Assembly (NCBI GenBank): GCA_025351125.1
Contig: JANXWN010000137.1
Location: 1 to 7,140, forward strand
Reading direction: 5' to 3'
From: Caulobacteraceae bacterium
GTDB taxonomy: Bacteria; Pseudomonadota; Alphaproteobacteria; Caulobacterales; Caulobacteraceae
Length of the DNA stretch: 7,140 nt
The position numbers and the translations under genes were made by a program. The notes beneath the pieces are model-generated. The model searched no databases, was not told the DNA's origin, and worked only from the letters and a program-made list of their open reading frames with translations. This document shows, in pieces, positions 4,761 through 7,140 of this stretch (positions are counted from its first letter, which is position 1; every line of letters begins with the position of its first letter).

Positions 4761-7140
4761 TCACCCGCCAGCCAATCCCCTTAGCGCCGCATTGGCGATG
4801 GTGAGCTTGGCGAAGGACCAGCCGCCGGGGGCGGACTCGATTTCCTCGATGGTGCGGCGGGCGGCTTCCACAGGGTCGGGTTGGGCGGCGGCCCAGGCGG
4901 CGACGTGGGCCGCGGCGCGTTCCGCGGGATCGGCGCCGGGCGCGCCGGCGTTAGCCATGACCGCGCTTGTCAACGCCGCTTGCTCGGCGCGCATGTCTTC
5001 GATCAAGCGGCGCACCGCCAAACCCTCATACGCGTCGCCGATCGGTCGAGATGCGGCGGCGGCGCGTAGGCGGTCAAAATTGAACAGGCCGCCGACACGG
5101 TGATAGACGAAGGCGGCCGGCGCGAGGGGCCAATCCTGCGCCTTGGCGAGATCCGTCAAGACGGTAGCCGAGGTAAGAGGCCGCATAAGCGCCACGGAAT
5201 GCGCTAAGGCTTTGGGCGCGCCGGCTTTGGTCCACGCTTCGGCCCGCCGAACGGCGGATTTCCGCTCAAAGGGCGACAGCACGGCGGGAACCAGTTTTTT
5301 CAAGGCGTCGGTCGCCGGCCGATAGGCTTCGACCAAGGCGCGAACGCCGGCAGGCTCGCGCTTAACAAGGCGTGCGAACCCGTAGGTTTGGCTCCGTAAT
5401 ACCGTGACCAACTCGCGATATAGCGCCGTTTGACCGGCGGCGGGCGCCCTGCCGTCCAGGCGATCGACGCGGGACCAGGCCTCCTCGAACCGCAAGACCT
5501 GCCGCGCCGCCTCAAAGGCGGTCGTTAGAACCCCGGTGTCGCAGGCGGCGACCGCGCGAAGGCGCCTTGGGAAGGTCGGCCCGCAAAGATTGATCATCTC
5601 ATTGCCGATTACCGTGGCGATGATCTCGCGACGGAGCCGATGGCGACCCATCTCCTCCTCAAACGCGCCCAGCGCCTTGGGGAAATAACCGCGCAAGATC
5701 GCGTGAAAGGCTGGATCGTCTGGAGCGTCGGACGCGATCAGATCAGCGAACAGGTCGATCTTACCGTAGGCCAAAAGTACCGACAGTTCAGGACGCGTCA
5801 GGCCTTTACCGGATTGAGCCCGCGCCAGGATCGTGGCGCCGTTCGGCAATCCCTCTAACGCCCGATCCAGCCGACCACGTCGTTCGAGATCCAGCATATA
5901 GCGGCCTTGCGCTCCCAGTTCAGCGACGCCGTCGGCCTCCAACAAGGACAAGGCCAAGGTCTGATCATAATTGTGCGACAAGACTTTTTCCGCGATATCG
6001 GCGGTCATCGACGCCAATAGCGGATTGCGGTCTTGCACGGCCAGGAGGCCAGAACGTTCCGCCATACCGGTCAATATCTTGATGTTGACCTCGTGATCGG
6101 AGGTGTCGACTCCGGCCGAGTTGTCGATAGCGTCGGTGTCGATCCGCCCGCCGGCCAGGGCGAATTCGATCCGCCCGGCCTGGGTGAAGCCGAGGTTCGC
6201 GCCCTCGCCCACCACCTTGCAGCGTAGATCGACGCCATTGATACGCACCGCGTCGTTAGCCTTGTCGCCGACCTGCAGGTGGGTTTCGCCGGCGCCCTTC
6301 ACATAACAGCCAATGCCGCCCAGATAGAGCAGGTCGGCGCGAGATTTCAGGACGGCGATGATCAAGTCGGTCGGGGCCAGAGTATCGTCGGTGATCTCCA
6401 ACATGGCCTTCATCGCCTCGCTGATCGGCACCGATTTGAGGGCGCGCGACCAGACTCCGCCGCCGTCGGACAACAGCGTTTTGTCGTAATCATCCCATGA
6501 CGACCGCGGCAGATCGAACAAGCGTTTTCGTTCGGCCCAACTTGCCGATGCATCGGGGACGGGATCGATAAACACGTGTCGGTGGTCAAACGCCGCCCGC
6601 AAGCGGATCGTTTTGGACAGCAGCATGCCGTTACCGAACACGTCGCCGGACATGTCGCCCACGCCCACGACGGTAATCGCGTCGCGCTCAACGTCCTTTC
6701 CCAATTCGCGGAAGTGACGTTTGACCGATTCCCACGCCCCACGTGCGGTGATCGCCATAGCCTTGTGGTCGTATCCGGCCGAGCCACCGGAGGCAAAAGC
6801 GTCGCCCAGCCAAAAGCCATAGTCCGCCGCCACGCCGTTGGCGATGTCGGAAAACGTCGCCGTTCCCTTGTCGGCGGCGACCACCAAATAGGGGTCTTCG
6901 CCGTCATAGTTGACGACGCCGGCGGGATGAACGATCGCGCCCTCGGCGTTTATATTGTCGGTCAGATCGAGAAGGCCGGTCAAAAAGGTTTTGTAAGCGC
7001 TGACCGCTTCGGCGCGTACGGCCTCCGGTGATCCGCTTCGGGGCAGATTTTTGGGATAAAATCCCCCCTTGGAACCGACCGGAACGATGACGGCGTTTTT
7101 AACTTGTTGCGCCTTGACCAGGCCCAAGACTTCGGTGCGG
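4761..7140 (-). CDS. NAD-specific glutamate dehydrogenase, large (GDH_180-type) form, C-terminal part (5' end outside window)
   Basis: This enzyme oxidatively deaminates glutamate to 2-oxoglutarate and ammonium with NAD+, mainly for glutamate catabolism. The visible 792 residues are roughly the second half of a protein that is usually about 1,600 residues. The reading frame is open to the right edge, beginning RTEVLGLVKAQQ, so the true start lies outside. Numbered from that R: PVGSKGGF (20-27), with a conserved lysine at 24; VVAADKGTATFSDIANG (86-102); WLGDAFASGG; GITARG-like AITARGAWESVKRHF; the NAD-binding turn GVGDMSGDVFGNG (159-171); FDHRHVFIDP; VGEGANLGFTQ (310-320); and DNSAGVDTSDHEVNIKI (339-355). 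The helical C-terminal domain has GKGLTRPELSVLLAY (444-458) and ends in LRGLAGG. The N-terminal regulatory region is not visible. The gene converges on the transporter gene with 24 bases between. Odd residues: NLCGPTF (517-523), where I recall N-x-GGPTF. The symbol (gdhB/gdh2 in various species) is not settled, so none is given. Confidence 0.95.
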   Translation of the reverse strand, partial: RTEVLGLVKAQQVKNAVIVPVGSKGGFYPKNLPRSGSPEAVRAEAVSAYKTFLTGLLDLTDNINAEGAIVHPAGVVNYDGEDPYLVVAADKGTATFSDIANGVAADYGFWLGDAFASGGSAGYDHKAMAITARGAWESVKRHFRELGKDVERDAITVVGVGDMSGDVFGNGMLLSKTIRLRAAFDHRHVFIDPVPDASASWAERKRLFDLPRSSWDDYDKTLLSDGGGVWSRALKSVPISEAMKAMLEITDDTLAPTDLIIAVLKSRADLLYLGGIGCYVKGAGETHLQVGDKANDAVRINGVDLRCKVVGEGANLGFTQAGRIEFALAGGRIDTDAIDNSAGVDTSDHEVNIKILTGMAERSGLLAVQDRNPLLASMTADIAEKVLSHNYDQTLALSLLEADGVAELGAQGRYMLDLERRGRLDRALEGLPNGATILARAQSGKGLTRPELSVLLAYGKIDLFADLIASDAPDDPAFHAILRGYFPKALGAFEEEMGRHRLRREIIATVIGNEMINLCGPTFPRRLRAVAACDTGVLTTAFEAARQVLRFEEAWSRVDRLDGRAPAAGQTALYRELVTVLRSQTYGFARLVKREPAGVRALVEAYRPATDALKKLVPAVLSPFERKSAVRRAEAWTKAGAPKALAHSVALMRPLTSATVLTDLAKAQDWPLAPAAFVYHRVGGLFNFDRLRAAAASRPIGDAYEGLAVRRLIEDMRAEQAALTSAVMANAGAPGADPAERAAAHVAAWAAAQPDPVEAARRTIEEIESAPGGWSFAKLTIANAALRGLAGG

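Noticed and set aside
4737..4770. GC-rich repeats as a terminator or repeat element between the convergent genes
   Set aside because: The best stem is four pairs with a three-base loop and no T-run, and the ACCCGCC copies are short direct repeats that fit background composition.

Overview
The window looks like a housekeeping stretch of a GC-rich alphaproteobacterial chromosome, possibly from a Rhodospirillales-like lineage, although the order cannot be fixed from sequence reading alone. Three things point there: the gene order accA - xerD / aroK - aroB - CNNM/CorC-family transporter, a neighbourhood common in Alphaproteobacteria; the very large NAD-dependent glutamate dehydrogenase typical of that group and its relatives; and dense coding with ATGA gene overlaps. 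Coding density is very high, and no gap between genes exceeds about 70 bases.

Layout. On the minus strand, the left edge carries the first 251 codons of accA (acetyl-CoA carboxylase, carboxyltransferase alpha subunit). Upstream of it on the same strand, 60 bases away, is a complete xerD (site-specific tyrosine recombinase for chromosome dimer resolution). A 66-base divergent gap then separates xerD from a plus-strand cluster of three genes, aroK (shikimate kinase), aroB (3-dehydroquinate synthase) and a CNNM/CorC-type membrane protein with CBS domains. Each junction in this cluster overlaps by four bases (ATGA), which indicates one translationally coupled transcript. The transporter gene ends 24 bases from the convergent 3' end of a large minus-strand gene that runs off the right edge: the C-terminal 792 residues of NAD-specific glutamate dehydrogenase.

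How they work together. aroK and aroB supply two steps of the shikimate pathway to chorismate. accA contributes to malonyl-CoA for fatty acid synthesis. xerD acts with an unlinked XerC at dif during chromosome segregation. The CNNM protein probably handles divalent cations (Mg2+/Co2+). The glutamate dehydrogenase links glutamate catabolism to 2-oxoglutarate.

I found no mobile element, CRISPR array, RNA gene, phage gene, defence system or obviously new multi-gene system. The points worth a second look are modest: a hairpin and an 8-base direct repeat in the accA leader, unusual residues in the AccA active-site glycine motif and in the dehydrogenase C-terminal region, a short dyad between the divergent genes, and the lack of a recognisable terminator between the convergent genes.
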